Positions 24,601-38,337 of a stretch of 64,000 bases of DNA are shown in pieces (the stretch's first letter is position 1; each line of letters starts with the position of its first letter). The DNA is from Valencia hispanica (lineage: Eukaryota; Chordata; Actinopteri; Cyprinodontiformes; Valenciidae). Made by a program: the position numbers and the translations under genes. The notes beneath the pieces were generated by a model that had not been told where the DNA came from, searched no databases, and was given only the letters and a program-made list of their open reading frames with translations. Where the stretch lies: assembly GCA_963556495.2 (NCBI GenBank), contig OY747707.1, positions 29,341,871-29,405,870 of the forward strand, written 5' to 3'.

Positions 24601-25110
24601 TGTGCCCCTTTTCCGAACGGGTCGGGTCAGCACGGCCCAGAATGGGCTGGCTGTGTTTCCATGACTATCTATGCGGACGTAGACGAGGGCATGCCTAAAG
24701 TGGCGCGAAAGGTCCGTGATGTCATTCGTAATCGCCACAAGAGTGGTATACAAATGTGGACTTGCGCACTGAGATCGAGATATGAGAAACAACAATGGAG
24801 CACGTCGAAGTATTTTTGTACTTTGTATTTGGACTGAGGCTCCTTCTGAAGAAGAAACTCTTTGCACGACATCCAAGAATACGTCGCCAAAGCAATCAGT
24901 GGCTACCACTATGTAGGTAGGGGTGTGACTGACTTTACCGGGCCAATCAGTCCATAGGTGGGCGTGTTGGGTCGCTTCGGCCCGCTTTTGACCAAGGCAG
25001 AGGTAGTCCAAAAAAAGGGGTCGCCCCGACAAAGGTAATGGAAACGCGCCAAATCGGGGCTGAGTTTACCCATTCCAGACAGAACCGACCCTAGTGGAAA
25101 AGGGGCAACA
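24601..25110. mobile_element. Non-autonomous DNA transposon with GCCCCTTTTCC ends
   Basis: The left end reads TGTGCCCCTTTTCCGAACGG; the right end on the minus strand reads TGTTGCCCCTTTTCCACTAG, so these are inverted repeats. The interior is far more CpG-rich than its surroundings. A short plus-strand frame from about 24794 (42 codons, basic, KKKLFARHPRIRRQ) may be a remnant of a transposase start. The minus-strand frame 24478-25032 runs across the element boundary and is not a gene. Superfamily (Harbinger or hAT) is unresolved because no clear target duplication was seen. Confidence 0.6.
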
Positions 25111-25559
25111 CAGTCATTCAATACGTTAGAATATGCGTACCAATGGTAATTTTTTGGATTAAAAACACCTTCTGAAAAACAAACAAAAACTTTACCAGGT
25201 TTTATACATAAGTTTTATTCAGCCTAAATTTCTATATTATTATTTTTTTCTTTGTCAGTTGTAATATTTTACTCTTAAGTGTTTTTGCATTAGCTGTAAG
25301 CAGAAAACCATCGTAATGTGTTTTAAAAGTGTACGGAGTTATTAAAAAAATTACCACTTCAGCAATATTGTAATTTATTTAATTACAATATTACAATAAA
25401 TTATTTATAAATGTATAAATTATTTTTTTAAATTTAGCTGTATCAAGTCAAGCATTTATTTTGGTTAAATCTGATATTCATGGCTTTCAGCTAATAAAAA
25501 CCCCAAATACAGTTCCTCAGAAATTTTTTCTTTTGAAGCGTTAAGGAAACCAAAGTTGC
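25111..25559. other. No gene seen
   Basis: Very AT-rich, low-complexity intron-like sequence. Confidence 0.5.
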
Positions 25560-26110
25560 TCTAAAAGCGGTTTCCATCTTGTCTGCATTGTTATATCTGA
25601 TGTCTATCATCTTCCTTCAGGTGAGTTTGCTGGCCAGTCAAGCACAGTGATACCATGGTCACTGCACCAGGTACCAGTGGTACTTTGAGATTGAGGGCAG
25701 GTCTTCCGTTCTGCTGGAAAATGAAATCAGTATCTCCATAAACCTTGTCAGCAGTGGGAAGACTCAAGTGAACCTAAATATCCTGGTAGATAGCTGCACT
25801 GATTTTTGACTTGATAAAACATAGAGGACCAAAGAAGTAGATGGCCCAAATGTGGAAACATCACACTGGATCTCAAACATCTAGGATTCTGTGCCTCTCT
25901 ACACTGCTCTCTACTCTTCCTCCAGACTCTGAGACTTTGATTTCCAAATGAAATGCTAAATTTACTTTCACCTGAAAAGAAGACTTTCAACCACTGAGGA
26001 ACAGTCCAGTCTTTTCCCCTTAGTCTGGGTGAGATACTTCTGATATTGCCACTGGTTCAGGAGTGGTTTATTCCAAGGAATACCTAATCTTTTTGCAGTA
26101 GGACCAAGCC
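25560..26110 (-). pseudogene. Decayed Tc1-like transposase, family of 38338-39887
   Basis: Read leftward: a GESKFSISFGNQSLRVWRKS stretch (near 25900-25970), then the glycine/valine-rich region and the EDTDFIFQQN-type region near 25720, with the CITVLDWPANS-like region near 25640. It matches the transposases at 5320 and 38615. The first catalytic aspartate is replaced by glycine (GESK) and there are many indels. Confidence 0.75.
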
Positions 26111-26999
26111 AAGCACTTACATTTATAATGATTTATTGTTAGTCACAAATCAACATGGTAAAAAAAAGCTCTAATGAATAGAATTTAAAAAGACGGTTAA
26201 GAAAATCTGCCCTATATAACTAAATGTGTAATGTCTCAGTCTAATCTCATGTCTCACATAGTAACAGGATTGAAATGCTGCTCATATTAAAAGCTGATGC
26301 TCAAAGCTACTACATGAGATTTCAAGGAATCAAACCATGAAAGTTAATCACTCTCCAAGCACACACAGCATGTAGATTAAACGAGTCATTTGTAGACAAG
26401 GACCCGTAATATCAGAGCTGAATTTTTTCTGTATCATTGGTGAGCTAAAAGAGTGTGGGGGCAGCTGTAAGGCCGACATAAACACTAAGCAGGAGGCTTG
26501 TAGAGTCAGTCTTCACCGAGACCCCCAAGGACCAACTAACATACAAGTACTGCAATATGAACTCCAAGGTAATGTTGTCACTTAAGCTGTTCACCGTCTG
26601 CCACACACATGCTCCTGTGCTTCCCCTTAAACAGCTCCTTAACACACTGAAAGCCTCCAGCATTGCCTTGCCATAATTGTTACATAATTACTTTTATTGC
26701 TGTTTTAGGGCTAGCAGTTATCATTTTGCATGACTGCTCACATTATACACAAATGGCACATGTATATAATTTTTATACATGGGTTTTAATGTACGAGGCT
26801 GGACTTCTGGAGTTTAAAATGGCATCTCTCCCTATGCTTCTTTCCATTTCTCTGGTTTCATAGCACCTACGTAAAGGTTTATCACTGCCAGCTGTTTATT
26901 GGATGTGTTGGTAATAAGAGCTTAGCAACATACATATTCAGTATATAAAGTTTAAAAAACACGTTTCCATACACTGTATAGAAATACATAACCTTTTTT
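26111..26999. other. No gene seen
   Basis: The overlapping frames near 26445-26863 lack recognisable domains. Confidence 0.45.
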
Positions 27000-27480
27000 G
27001 CAACATTGGATTAAATTTTGCATACGCATACATGGATAACTACCCTTCATTTTTGGAGAAATCTCATATGACCTGATGAAACAAAAATTTAAGTGTTTGG
27101 CCCTAATGATCATTGTTATAATTTGAGAAAAAAGATTGAGAACACCAGTGCAAATGTCAAGTACAGGGGAGGCAGCTTCATGTTGTGGATGGGTTTTGCT
27201 GCAGGGGAGACTGGTGCACTATAATATTAAAGCAATACTCGACATCAGTCAGGAAAACAAAGTTTGTGTGCAAATCAATCTTACAAAAGGACAATGATCC
27301 AAAGTATGCCGCCAAATTAGTTACAAAGCTGTTTAGGAATAATCAGCATGAGCTGAGTAATATGGTCATCTGCTTGAGTGGTTGACTGAAAATGCATCCA
27401 CAGGTGTGCGTCCATTAAATTTGGAAGTTGTGAAATAACCTATCAGAAGCTTTGATATGATATCATGATATCATCATTTG
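27000..27480 (+). pseudogene. Salmonid-type Tc1 transposase fragment
   Basis: Near 27170-27390 the sequence codes in broken frames for the glycine-rich region of a Sleeping Beauty-like Tc1 transposase and for LQKDNDPKYAAKLVTKLF, the second catalytic aspartate motif (QQDNDPKH type). Neither terminal repeats nor the N-terminal region are seen. Confidence 0.65.
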
Positions 27481-30400
27481 GGTTTCCCCAGATTGTTTAA
27501 ACAAATACTAATTTTGGTGTACGTAAACCTATGACATGATAAACTATCTCTGGCATTATTCTGGCATTCAGCAAATATCAATAATGTTAGTTATACTAAC
27601 TAAAATAAATTAGAAAAGTTTATTTTAGTGTTAGACTGTTTTTTTTTATCTTTCTATATAGTGTATGTTAACATCTAGTATTTATAGCATGCAATCATAA
27701 ATTATGTCATATTTTGTAGATATTTAGAGTAGATTCTTTTTGAACATTCATCCCCATTTGTCTAAAATAAAAATACAGGCAACAACCATTCACATCTGGC
27801 AGTGAAATCTGTCCCCAACAATCAGATCTCTGTTACCTGGTTTACCTGCAAATAAACATTCATCCATGTTATTCACTGGGTATCAGCGGAACGATAGACA
27901 TGAGGTCTGCTGTTTTTCTGTAACATCACAAGTACATTTAATTACTTGAGCTACGTTTTTAATCAGACATTTATCATGTTTGAAAATTACCTATCGAGGG
28001 TTGTTTGCTACAAAACTCTTGAGGGGTTTAATTATGTATCTTAAAAGACATTAAATGAGAGGGGAGAAGGTGAATAAATAATGTGTGACTTCACAGAGCT
28101 TAGTGTCAGCACAAAGACTAATGACAAAAACAAACAGACCACTCACCCCCAGCTGTCAGCTGTGCATATCACCTATAATGCAATCCGAGTGCTGGGTTAA
28201 AACATGCAAAATGCTGCAGTCGAGCTGATATTCTTGTTAGGTTAGGTGATTGACTGAAGACATTGAACAACAACAAAACATACTACCAAGTAAGCAGAAT
28301 CAGCTCCAAAAACAATCCAAGCAAAGTAATGAGTGACACAGTTGTGAGGGAATATTGCTCTGATAAAAAGACTACCAACAGGCATTTAATAAAACTTCAA
28401 ACTGAACATTTACTGTCTTAGTTCTATTCTTGTAAATAGCTGTTTAATCAGTTTAAATTAGATGACAGCACCAACTGATTTTAACCCCATTAAAGCTATA
28501 GAATGTTCTCTTTTATAACTGAGAAACATCTCGGTAATAATTCTGCAACTTAAAAGAGAGCCACATGAGGTCAGTGGTTGGTCCAGTCTTACTGAAGACA
28601 GATTGCGGTCAGACTACACAACTAATCCAGATTTTTTGGTTTGTTTTTACAGATAAATAAATAACACATTTTCAGTGTGTTCACGCCTGCATTTAACACT
28701 GTCTGGACAAGATCTGATTGGTATGGGCAGATGTTATTGCCAGTTGTAAACAGGATCAATGTATGAGTGAATGATGAGGTTATAAAATCTGTCAGCAAAG
28801 TTGAAATAATAGGGAAGATATATAATAAGCCACAAACATGGCACCTTGCCATCCTGATTCCCCCAAACACACATCCATGCTGTGACACAGATAAATGCAT
28901 TGCATGTTTACACCCAAGTTCAGTCCCTCCAACTTAATAATTATTACACTATTGATATAGTTACCCAGGTCACTGTTATATATAAGGCTGCTTATTGGGA
29001 TAGAGATAGGATACCCTTTACTTGTGTGGGAGATCTGGAGTCCAGTTTCCAAGAGGCCTTTCTTTCCTGCCAAACTCTTATGTCTATTTAAAGGGGGTAC
29101 AGCCAGGTTTAGCCTCCAAAATGGTCCCTGGAGTCTTGTTTCTACTATGGGTGAAAAAGAATCATTGCAATAGACACCTAAACAAACTGAATCATCAGCC
29201 CTCAGAAACAAAAGTATACAGCACTGTCACTGCTGCAGGTTGATGGGGTGTGAGCCGTTTGCAACTTCCACTTAAATAGTGAGATATTTTGCAAAATTTC
29301 TACTGTATTTTGACTGATTATCAGTCAGTAAGAGAGATGAAGCCCCATTATAAAACAAAAAAAGTGTATTCAGATTAAGATTCTTTGAGCTTAATCTCCA
29401 TCCCTGAATACTTGATGACCAACAACTTTATCTTCCCATGAGGAGATTATTATTTCCAAAAATGTTCTAATAGTCAAAAAAATGTTGAAGCAAATAAAGC
29501 TTGCGCCACTATTTTGTTTAAAGAAGTACTTGCTCTACTCTTCACAGTGCACAAGCTTAATGGCTCAAATTCTATCTATAATTGAATATTAAACTAACCC
29601 ATTTGCTACATTTTGACCGATCAACTAGAAATTAAACCATTCTAAATTAAATGAATAATTAGAATGTCAATGGAACTGTTTTGTTTGCCTTCTTACATTT
29701 GTAGCATGGAATTGTTTTAAATTAAGTTTTTGACAGTTTAACTTTTAGATCAAGAAGTTAATTGACTTATTGCATTAGTCATAATTTGATAAAGACTGTC
29801 TGAATAAGACGCAATTAGGTACAAGCCTGCAGGGAATGTTCATTGCTGGGTGATTTTTGCTGAGTTATATGTTGTCTCTACAGGAACACCTTTAAACGTA
29901 TAACTCGTTCAAAGATCACATCAAAAGTATCCAGGATACCATCATTCAAACATTAAAATGAAAGTAAAAGAGAGAAATTTATCACTCAATTGGGAGATTA
30001 GCTGTGATGTCAGCAACATAGATTCAAAGGATTTAATCAGTTAGTTATTCAACCAATCTCTGAACAGGTGTCCCTGTTATCAAGTATGCAGCCTTTAACG
30101 TTTGCCAGATTTCCTGCGTTATAGAAAGAATCACTCACAATGGAGCATTATACTAATGGCATGTGACAACCTGCCTGAAACAGCATGATAAAAAGCCTTT
30201 TGAACTCATTCAAAAATGATTTGATTTATGTAAAGTGTTGCAGTAAATACTGTTTTAAAGTTCAAACTTTTAATTATTGAACTTGTGACAATGTGCACAT
30301 CATATGCTTATCTAGTCCTTATTAAAGCAACAATAGTAAAAAATACAACATTACATGATATAAGCATAAAGTGGGAAAGTTACAGTGTACAGCAATGATA

Positions 30401-32033
30401 AATAAATATTTTCACATATAAGAATGGTTGTATGTTCTTCATTATGTCTTCTTTTTGGCTTTCTGAGTAACCAACCTTATATACGACTGCACAATTTTAA
30501 TAATTATAAGAATGACAATAACGAGAGATGCACTGGTAAGAATCCCTTGCAGACAGAAATTTGGTTTATTTTAGGTTTAAACTACCGATTATGATTATGA
30601 GTGATTGCAAAAAGAAAAATGTACAGTAGCTTCTTTGACTGAGGTAGTCCTTTTGAAACCAATTGAAAATGAAATAATTACAAGATGATCCAATTTTATG
30701 GCTCAAAGGATATGTCACTAAGCTTTGTCTGAATTTCTGTTCAACTGAAAAAAGGGCATCAAAGTAAATGCTGTTAGTTGATGTCCAGTATGTATAGACT
30801 AAAAACAGAGGTACATTTTATTTTGATGCATTTATTGAATAGCGGAAACACAAATTTAGATTTTTTTTAATATTTCGGACAAATAAGAGCTGATCAAGAG
30901 AAAAATCTGATTGATTAATTGATAATAATAATAATAATAATACTGTAGTTGTTACTGATGAAGCAACTAGCAGATTTAATGATTAACATGATAACTTTTC
31001 AGCAGGTTAGTATGGTCATTTTAAAATAAAAGCCATTAAAACACTGCATCATTTACCATGATTATAAAAACAGCTATTTTTTTCATTTCTATGAACACCG
31101 CATCTCAGACAATTTGCTCCAGACACAAGCAACATGAAGTGAGATTAAAGTGAAGATATGTTGATGCCCAAAGAGTCTCAAACAGTTATGTTTTGGACTT
31201 TGAAAGAAAAGCATTTTGAGGATGTTTTTTTCACTACATACAAAAGGAAACAACACGAGTAATCATTTGCCTCCAGCAGCCACTGGGTGCCTAGAAGGTA
31301 ATGCAAAGAAAGTTAACTTTCATGCACTTTCATATCCAAGGTTTGCTTTTTTCCAGGAGGACAGACAAAATGAGTCTCTATGCCTGAAACCGTTTCATAA
31401 GTGTCTTTTTTCTGAAATGTGTCAAGACACAACTTGCTGCAAATCTTCACAATAAGACCTTTATAGAAAATATAATGGGCTCTGAATTTCAAAAGCCATA
31501 TTTTAGAGCCTATTAAAACACCTTACAGTATCTTCTCTGGTTGTAAAAAAGAGAATATCCATGCTAAGTACATTGTTTGTCTTGACTGCAGACTGTAAAT
31601 TGTCCATGCCATCACTTATTAAAGGCAAGTTGTCAAATGTCCTAATCACTGTTTAATAAAAAGAACTACAAGAACAATTTTAATGATGGATGCACAATAA
31701 GTGATGCTCGGGGGAGAAATAATTAGGAAGTTAAACATCATTATGTATATTAGTTGTTAAACATTTCCAACAATGTACATACTAACGTTTGCACAAATCT
31801 CCTTCATTTTCACTTCACTTCAATTCATTATTATTACTGTTATAAGGAATATATATGCTAATTTTGCAATGATTATCTCATGTTTTTTCACCTTGTTTTA
31901 AACAGGTAATGTTCATGAGATACAGGATGTCATTTATCAAGATATTGCTAAAGAACAGATATAAAGTGATACAGAAGAAATGCTGGGCTTGATTGTAAGA
32001 GTCAATATAAGACTGTAAAAATATCACTATCAA

Positions 32034-32034
<1 letters not shown>
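27481..32034. other. Long intron-like stretch without genes
   Basis: Four and a half kilobases with no recognisable transposon or gene, unlike the flanks. The frames at 28622-29243 overlap on both strands without a domain. The low repeat density could mean conserved non-coding sequence, which cannot be judged without a comparison genome. Confidence 0.45.
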
Positions 32035-32064
<30 letters not shown>

Positions 32065-32110
32065 AAGAAGAAGAAGAAGAAGAAGAAGAAGAAGAAGAAG
32101 AAGAAGAAGA
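32035..32110. repeat. (AAG)n microsatellite
   Basis: About 25 uninterrupted AAG units. On the minus strand they read as a poly-phenylalanine frame, which is an artefact. Confidence 0.98.
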
Positions 32111-33370
32111 CAGCCCTGCTTTTATGCAAATATTTGTAACAAAGAGTAAGTAACCAAAAAGACTTTGCCAACCAACCCCAGCAGGGTTGGTAGTATATAC
32201 TGTAGCATATTTTTTCAGATAATTTGCATTTAAAGTGTTAATTTGAACCAGTGATCATTTCTGTACATTATTCTCTTTGAGTGGTGAATTTGATCAAAAT
32301 CAATAAATGACCATTACTTTAATAATGTAAATATTATTAAAGTCACAACCAATTTCACATTCCATGACTAATTTAAACTCATGTAAAGATGCATCTGAGT
32401 TCTTGGCAAACATTTTAGCACAGCTACCACAACCAATTACCTTCAGTTTTTAATAAGTACCTAATTTCTAAATTCCTAATACCAAAATGACCCCCCACCA
32501 CAAAGTTTTGTCTCTTACACATTGTGACCATTGCAGAGCGGAGAGAGACTGTCAGGTCGAATATATTAAATTTTCAGCACCCTATAGTAATGTGACAACC
32601 AACCCCTACATACCCCAATTCTTCCGGTTCCACACTTATCACAATAACTTCAGTCTGTGATCTTATTTTTGACACATTTTAAGAAAAAAACTGACAATAC
32701 TGATAAACATGCGGAGTCTGGACACATTAATCCAAATACACTTTTTTATAGAAATAATAATTACACATTTGTATCTATTTATTTGTTGTTGTTTTTTAAT
32801 TGAAATCATTACAGCCTTCAAGTTAGGATAGCTGCACTGAAAATATAGTTGAAACCATGGTAACGCAGCTCCACTTATTGTTTTACCTAATTTTCACTGG
32901 ACAGAAGCTGACTACAGCACAGTTGGCCACCTGGTTTATTAACAGAGTCAGAGACCTCTGCTGGACACACAATAAGATCTTAAACTATCAATGAATTTAT
33001 TAACAGACTGTAGTATTGTAACTTTTGGCTAACATGTCATATAAATAAACAAGCAAATCTCACTTTAATGAATAAACCAGCCAGATGTATAGCTACCTCA
33101 CTGGTGTAAGCTGAGGGATGCATAAAAGCCTTCTCTGGGTTTTGATCAACATCCCGTTAGTTAAAGCCCTTTAGGCAGTCTTGGAGATCCCTCACAGGGG
33201 GAACTTTAAGTGACAGGTGGTTGATGTGCTGTATGAGTGATCTGTGTAATATGCTGTCAAAGGGTCCAAAACGCAGCCTCTTTATAAAACTGGCTCACAT
33301 AAATCCTGATGGTTGGAAACTAATTACTTTTACGCAATCTTTAACTGTCGGAAAGGTTGAGCAGACTTAC
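32111..33370. other. 5' end of the glypican first intron
   Basis: No gene or repeat recognised. It begins, in gene direction, at the GTAAGT donor at 33365-33370. Confidence 0.5.
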
Positions 33371-33521
33371 CTGGGATCTCCTGGTGAGGAACATGTGCGA
33401 AGGCGAAGCCCCTCTCATGGCAAGCCTCCCTCACCTCGCTGCAGTTCCGTGCCTTAAAATCTGCTCTTGTTGCGACTGACAGCACAGAAAAAGTGCAAAT
33501 GATAGTCTCTAATCTCAGCAT
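33371..33521 (-). CDS. gpc6: Glypican (gpc6/gpc4-type), first coding exon
   Basis: Glypicans are GPI-anchored heparan sulfate proteoglycans that modulate Wnt, Hedgehog and FGF signalling at the cell surface. The exon encodes 50 residues plus the first base of a glycine codon. Residues 1-19 (MLRLETIICTFSVLSVATR) look like a secretion signal. Residues 20-50, starting ADFKARNCSEVREA and ending VPHQEIP(G), follow the N-terminus of mature glypicans: the conserved Cys-x-Glu-Val-Arg, a GF pair, and Gln-Glu-Ile before the exon end. The exon ends in CCCAG followed by GTAAGT, a consensus donor splitting a glycine codon as known for the family. The match is best to glypican-6, with glypican-4 the alternative; paralogue choice is inference. 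Residue 34 is Cys where relatives usually have Tyr. Exon 2 was not found in the window. Confidence 0.85.
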
Positions 33522-33639
33522 GGCTCACTTCTGTAAAGATCCTTTAGTGATTAAAGGTTCCCAGCTGCAAAAAAACAAACAAACAAAAAACAACTCCCTC
33601 CTGCAGCAGACCCGCAAGTACTTAATGACTGCTCATGTG

Positions 33640-33960
33640 TGTTGTTTGGAGCTCAACTAGTATGTCTATCGACACATTTCCCGGAGCAGAGCGGCGAGTC
33701 GAAGCGCAGCCGAGAATATGTGGCGCACAGAAAGGGAAGGTGCCAGATGAAGAGGGTGGCTCAACTTGGTCCAGCGAAAGGAGCCCTTGTGGACGCTGCG
33801 CTGAAGTGGAAATGTTGTGTGCTGGTGAGTGCTGCGTGTTCGGATCAGACGGACCGGTGGGGCAGAGCGGGACACAAAATATGGAGTGGAATCAAGCCAC
33901 ATTTGATTCAGCACAGCGGGGGACGGGCTGGATGAACATATAGATTCAGACAAATATGTT
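33640..33960 (-). promoter_or_regulatory. CpG-rich upstream region of the glypican exon
   Basis: This is the only CpG-rich, non-transposon stretch for several kilobases and it lies 120-440 bp upstream of the glypican start codon, as expected for a 5' untranslated region and CpG-island promoter. Three overlapping frames of about 100 codons on both strands are explained by base composition. No TATA box was identified. Confidence 0.55.
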
Positions 33961-35689
33961 GCCACCCCTGGTAAAGATGGCTAAAAAGCCATAATAAAAA
34001 AGTAGCGTCTATTGCAGAATCATAAATTTAGCCTGAATTACTTTTAAATATATCCAACATTTAAACTCAGTGCATTCATGAGAGGAAGAAAATACTAACC
34101 AGTAATGTTTTTGTTTGTATTTTTACACAAAACCATGTTACCTCTAACCTAGTACAAGGGATAATGCCAATTATGCTCCTAAGGGCCCTCAGACAGACTG
34201 CCGCCCATCCCCACTGAACTACATGTCAAAACTTCAAATGTTTGGTTACATATATAAAGATATAGCCTGCATTTGGCTAAATGCACTTCAAAATCATACA
34301 TTTACTTAATATATTGGATGTATTTGTATAGTATGTTTCCCCTGTATGCATTTGCAAACCTTAATCTGGCTTTTTATATGGTGCGTTTGGAGTGATGGCT
34401 TCTTCTCCTCTGAGCGACCTTTCAACCTGTATATGGGGAAAAAATTAGTTTCTGTCTGGATGCTAACTTTCTCTCCTTCCTGAATGTTATGGTGGCTGAA
34501 CATTTCCATTCTGTTTACAGTTGCATATTGCTGGTTGAACAAATGAACTCGGTATCTTCAAGCATCTGGAAATTGTACTGAAGAATGAGCCAGAGTGAAG
34601 TTCAACAATTCTCCTTAAAGCCATGACATCATCATCTTGACTTTCTGAAATTGTTTAAAGGCATAGTAATCTTATTCAATATTGTAGGAAACAACTTCGT
34701 AATGTCTTATAGCCAACATAGGGTTGTACAAAGTATTAACAGCCAGGGTACCAATAATTGTGCACCAAGTAATTTAGCTAAAAATAATTATTTCTTAACA
34801 TGCTGTTTTCCCCCATGGAATAAATAACTCAAATTACAGATTAAATTTAGCTAAGATTTTCAGTGTGTAACCATGTTACTGTGATAATACATGAATTTAT
34901 TTTAAGGCTTTTTTTACACATACCAACTCATTTGTCCATGTCCATAGTTTCATTTTAGAGAAAAGGGAAAAAACTGAAACAATGCAAGCATGATGAAAAA
35001 CATGGGCTCACATAATATCCAAGTGTCTTAAGATAAAAATAAATCTCTAAAACCCTGCGTGGGAAGATTTGCTAAGTGGTTAAAAATCACTTCTTTAAGG
35101 TCTTTCCTCCTCTTTCACACATGCACTTTCATGCATTGTAAAAAAAATAATATTGACTATAAAACTTTCTTTATATCATCTGTACTTATATTTTTCTCCA
35201 CCAAAAGTGACCATGCTGAATTTAAAAAAAATGTAAATGTTTACTCACTTTCTCTTCCTTCACCATATACAGAACGACCAATGTAGCCTTTGAAACTATA
35301 AAACATGTGAATTTAAAGGATACAGTGAGTATCCGAAGACAAGCTTTCAGCGCACTATTGATTTTTGAACAGCTTGATCCCTCCGTGGATCAACAGTGGA
35401 TTAATTTGGCTGCCATCACGATGTAAAGGATTCCCATTAGTGTGAGGTGGCACCTTGTGAAGGTGCTTTCAAGTGTCACCGGCTTGTCTCAGAGGGGAAC
35501 CCTGCACAGGAAGATTTTGGATCACATTCCAGGTTAATAGAGGGAACATTTCCTTCATTTTGTTACTGGAGGCAGTTGTATTCTCTCTTTGAGTGATCAT
35601 ATTATGTGACCTTAAAAAGACAGTATTTTTTTTTTCATGGTTGATCCCATCCATTGATAGATCAGTAGGGATTTTGACTTTATCACACA
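33961..35689. other. No gene seen
   Basis: AT-rich sequence upstream of the glypican gene; short frames only. Confidence 0.45.
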
Positions 35690-35954
35690 CACAAGGCCTT
35701 CCAAAAACATTCACAACCTTTGAACCTTTTCACATTTCAAATTACAGCTGCAAATATCATTGTATTTTATTTGGATTATATGTGATAGGCAAAACAATTG
35801 CTGCATGATTCTAAAGCAACAAGAAATATTTTCATATGTTTCATATGCTCTCGCAAATTAAATTCTTAAAAGTGTGGTGTGTATCTGAATTTAGCCCCCC
35901 TTACTTTGCTAAACCTAAAATAAAACCACTGTAATCCTTTGCTATCTCATCTAA

Positions 35955-36182
35955 TCAGTAAAATGGCCTGTACTTGTATAGTGCTTAATTTAGTCCCTGG
36001 GGACCCCAAAGCGCTTCACACTACATTCAGTCATTCACCCATACATTTACACATCCTTGGGCAAGTGTGTTGCCCAAGGACACAATGTCGGAGACTGAGA
36101 TGGACGGAGCTCGAACCGACTCTGGTTACAAGACAAGCTCCTAACTCCTGCACCACAGTCACCCGCAAAACACAAATAGAGG
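35955..36182 (-). mobile_element. tRNA-derived SINE
   Basis: Read on the minus strand it starts with GTGACTGTGGTGCAGGAGTT (A-box-like) followed by GGTTCGAGCTCC (B-box-like), the internal RNA polymerase III promoter of a tRNA-derived SINE. It ends with the GAAGCGCTTTGGGGTCC and GCACTATACAAGTACAGGCC tail common in fish SINEs and LINEs. Confidence 0.65.
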
Positions 36183-36309
36183 GGTAGAAAACTGACCTAT
36201 TATCTTCATCGTGGTGGCAGCATCATACTATGAGATAATTAGAGCTAAATACAGGGCAATTCTGGAAGATAATCATTTAGAAGCGTCAAAACACTTGAGA
36301 TGCTTCTAT

Positions 36310-37200
36310 TTAATTTTGTTATTTATAACAGGAATTTAAAACAAGTGTCATCTCAAGGCACTTTACAAAGAAAAATTTCAATTCAATCATACAGACTGAA
36401 GTCAAGTACACAGATTCCAAATTGATCCTATTCAGCAAATATTGTGGTACAGTTAAGTTTATTATACAAATTGGTTAAAAAGTTTTCTATCTAAGGAAAC
36501 CCAGCAGATTGCATCAAGTCACTTAATTGCAGCATTCACTCGTCCTGGACAACCATGTAGCAGCAACAGTGGACTTTTGCTTGCATTGTGTTGTTGATTT
36601 TGCAGCAGTCCCTGTTACTGAGCATGCATGTAGCGACAGCAGAAAGGAAAACATGCCTTTAACAGGACGCAACCTCTAGCAGAACCTGGCTAGTGTGAGT
36701 GGCCAGTCTGCATACACAGACACAGCATACACAAAAAAGAAACAGAAACACTGATCTAGGAGTACTTTCTATGTTAAAGAAAAGTACACATTTAATGGCA
36801 GTGGTTGCTCCTTTAGTGGCTTCATCTAGGAGAGAAACACTGCTAAGCAGGTTCTGAACCAGTTTTCAATAGAGTGAAAGAGAACACATACAGTTAGTTG
36901 CAGCTAAAGTCTAGGAGAGAGAAAGGGTTACACACTGAAAGAAGGAGAACATTTAGTTAAAGATAGCAGTAGGTCCCTCCAGGAAGGTGTCACAGCTAAA
37001 CAGAATGCCAAGCCAGGTGTAGCTCATATGTAGGGAAAAAGGCAGAGTCAACATAAAGGTAAAAGCTGAGATAACAGTAAATAATGCAACATTGGAGAGT
37101 AGAAGGAGAATGTAGCAGAGTGAGAAAAAGTGGTCACTATGTCCTCCACCAGCCTAAGCCCAGGACATCATAACTACAGGAAATGCTCAGGATAACCTTA
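36310..37200 (-). mobile_element. Retroelement 3' region, class uncertain
   Basis: A 0.9-kb block splits the Tc1 relic. Its start (TTTAAAACAAGTGTCATCTC, then AGGCACTTTACAAAG) is a typical fish retroelement tail in minus orientation, followed by the CTAAGGAAACCCAGCAGATT phrase. I recognise it as a widespread fish repeat but cannot name the class. No coding capacity. Confidence 0.45.
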
Positions 37201-37290
37201 GTAACTTTAGATTTGTGGTGGTAAAAAGACAAAATGTCAAAAAGTTTAACGAGTATGAATATTTTGGCAATTCACTATAAAACTTTCACA

Positions 37291-38335
<1,045 letters not shown>

Positions 38336-38337
38336 CA

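Larger units (their letters stand above)
35690..37290 (+). mobile_element. Old Tc1/mariner relic with nested SINE and LINE tail
   Basis: The left end (CCAAAAACATTCACAACCTTTG) and right end (about 37210-37285: GACAAAATGTCAAAAAGTTT, AGTATGAATATTTTGGCAA) are the terminal repeats of the same family as 7340-8980. The GTGGTGGCAGCATCATACTA phrase near 36212 is its former catalytic region. It is interrupted at 35955-36182 and 36310-37200. Confidence 0.5.

Noticed and set aside
24478..25032. 184-codon minus-strand frame
   Set aside because: It crosses the boundary of a non-autonomous transposon and ends in AT-rich host sequence; no family is recognisable.
28792..29211. 139-codon minus-strand frame
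   Set aside because: No domain, no splice context, and overlapping frames of similar quality on the other strand.
31878..32171. 97-codon minus-strand frame with a long Phe run
   Set aside because: The AAG microsatellite read on the other strand.
33635..33965. Three overlapping frames of about 100 codons upstream of the glypican exon
   Set aside because: CpG-rich composition removes stop codons on both strands; no domain is visible in any of them.
35955..36182. A functional tRNA gene
   Set aside because: The A- and B-box-like motifs are followed by a SINE body and tail, and no cloverleaf or anticodon arm could be drawn.
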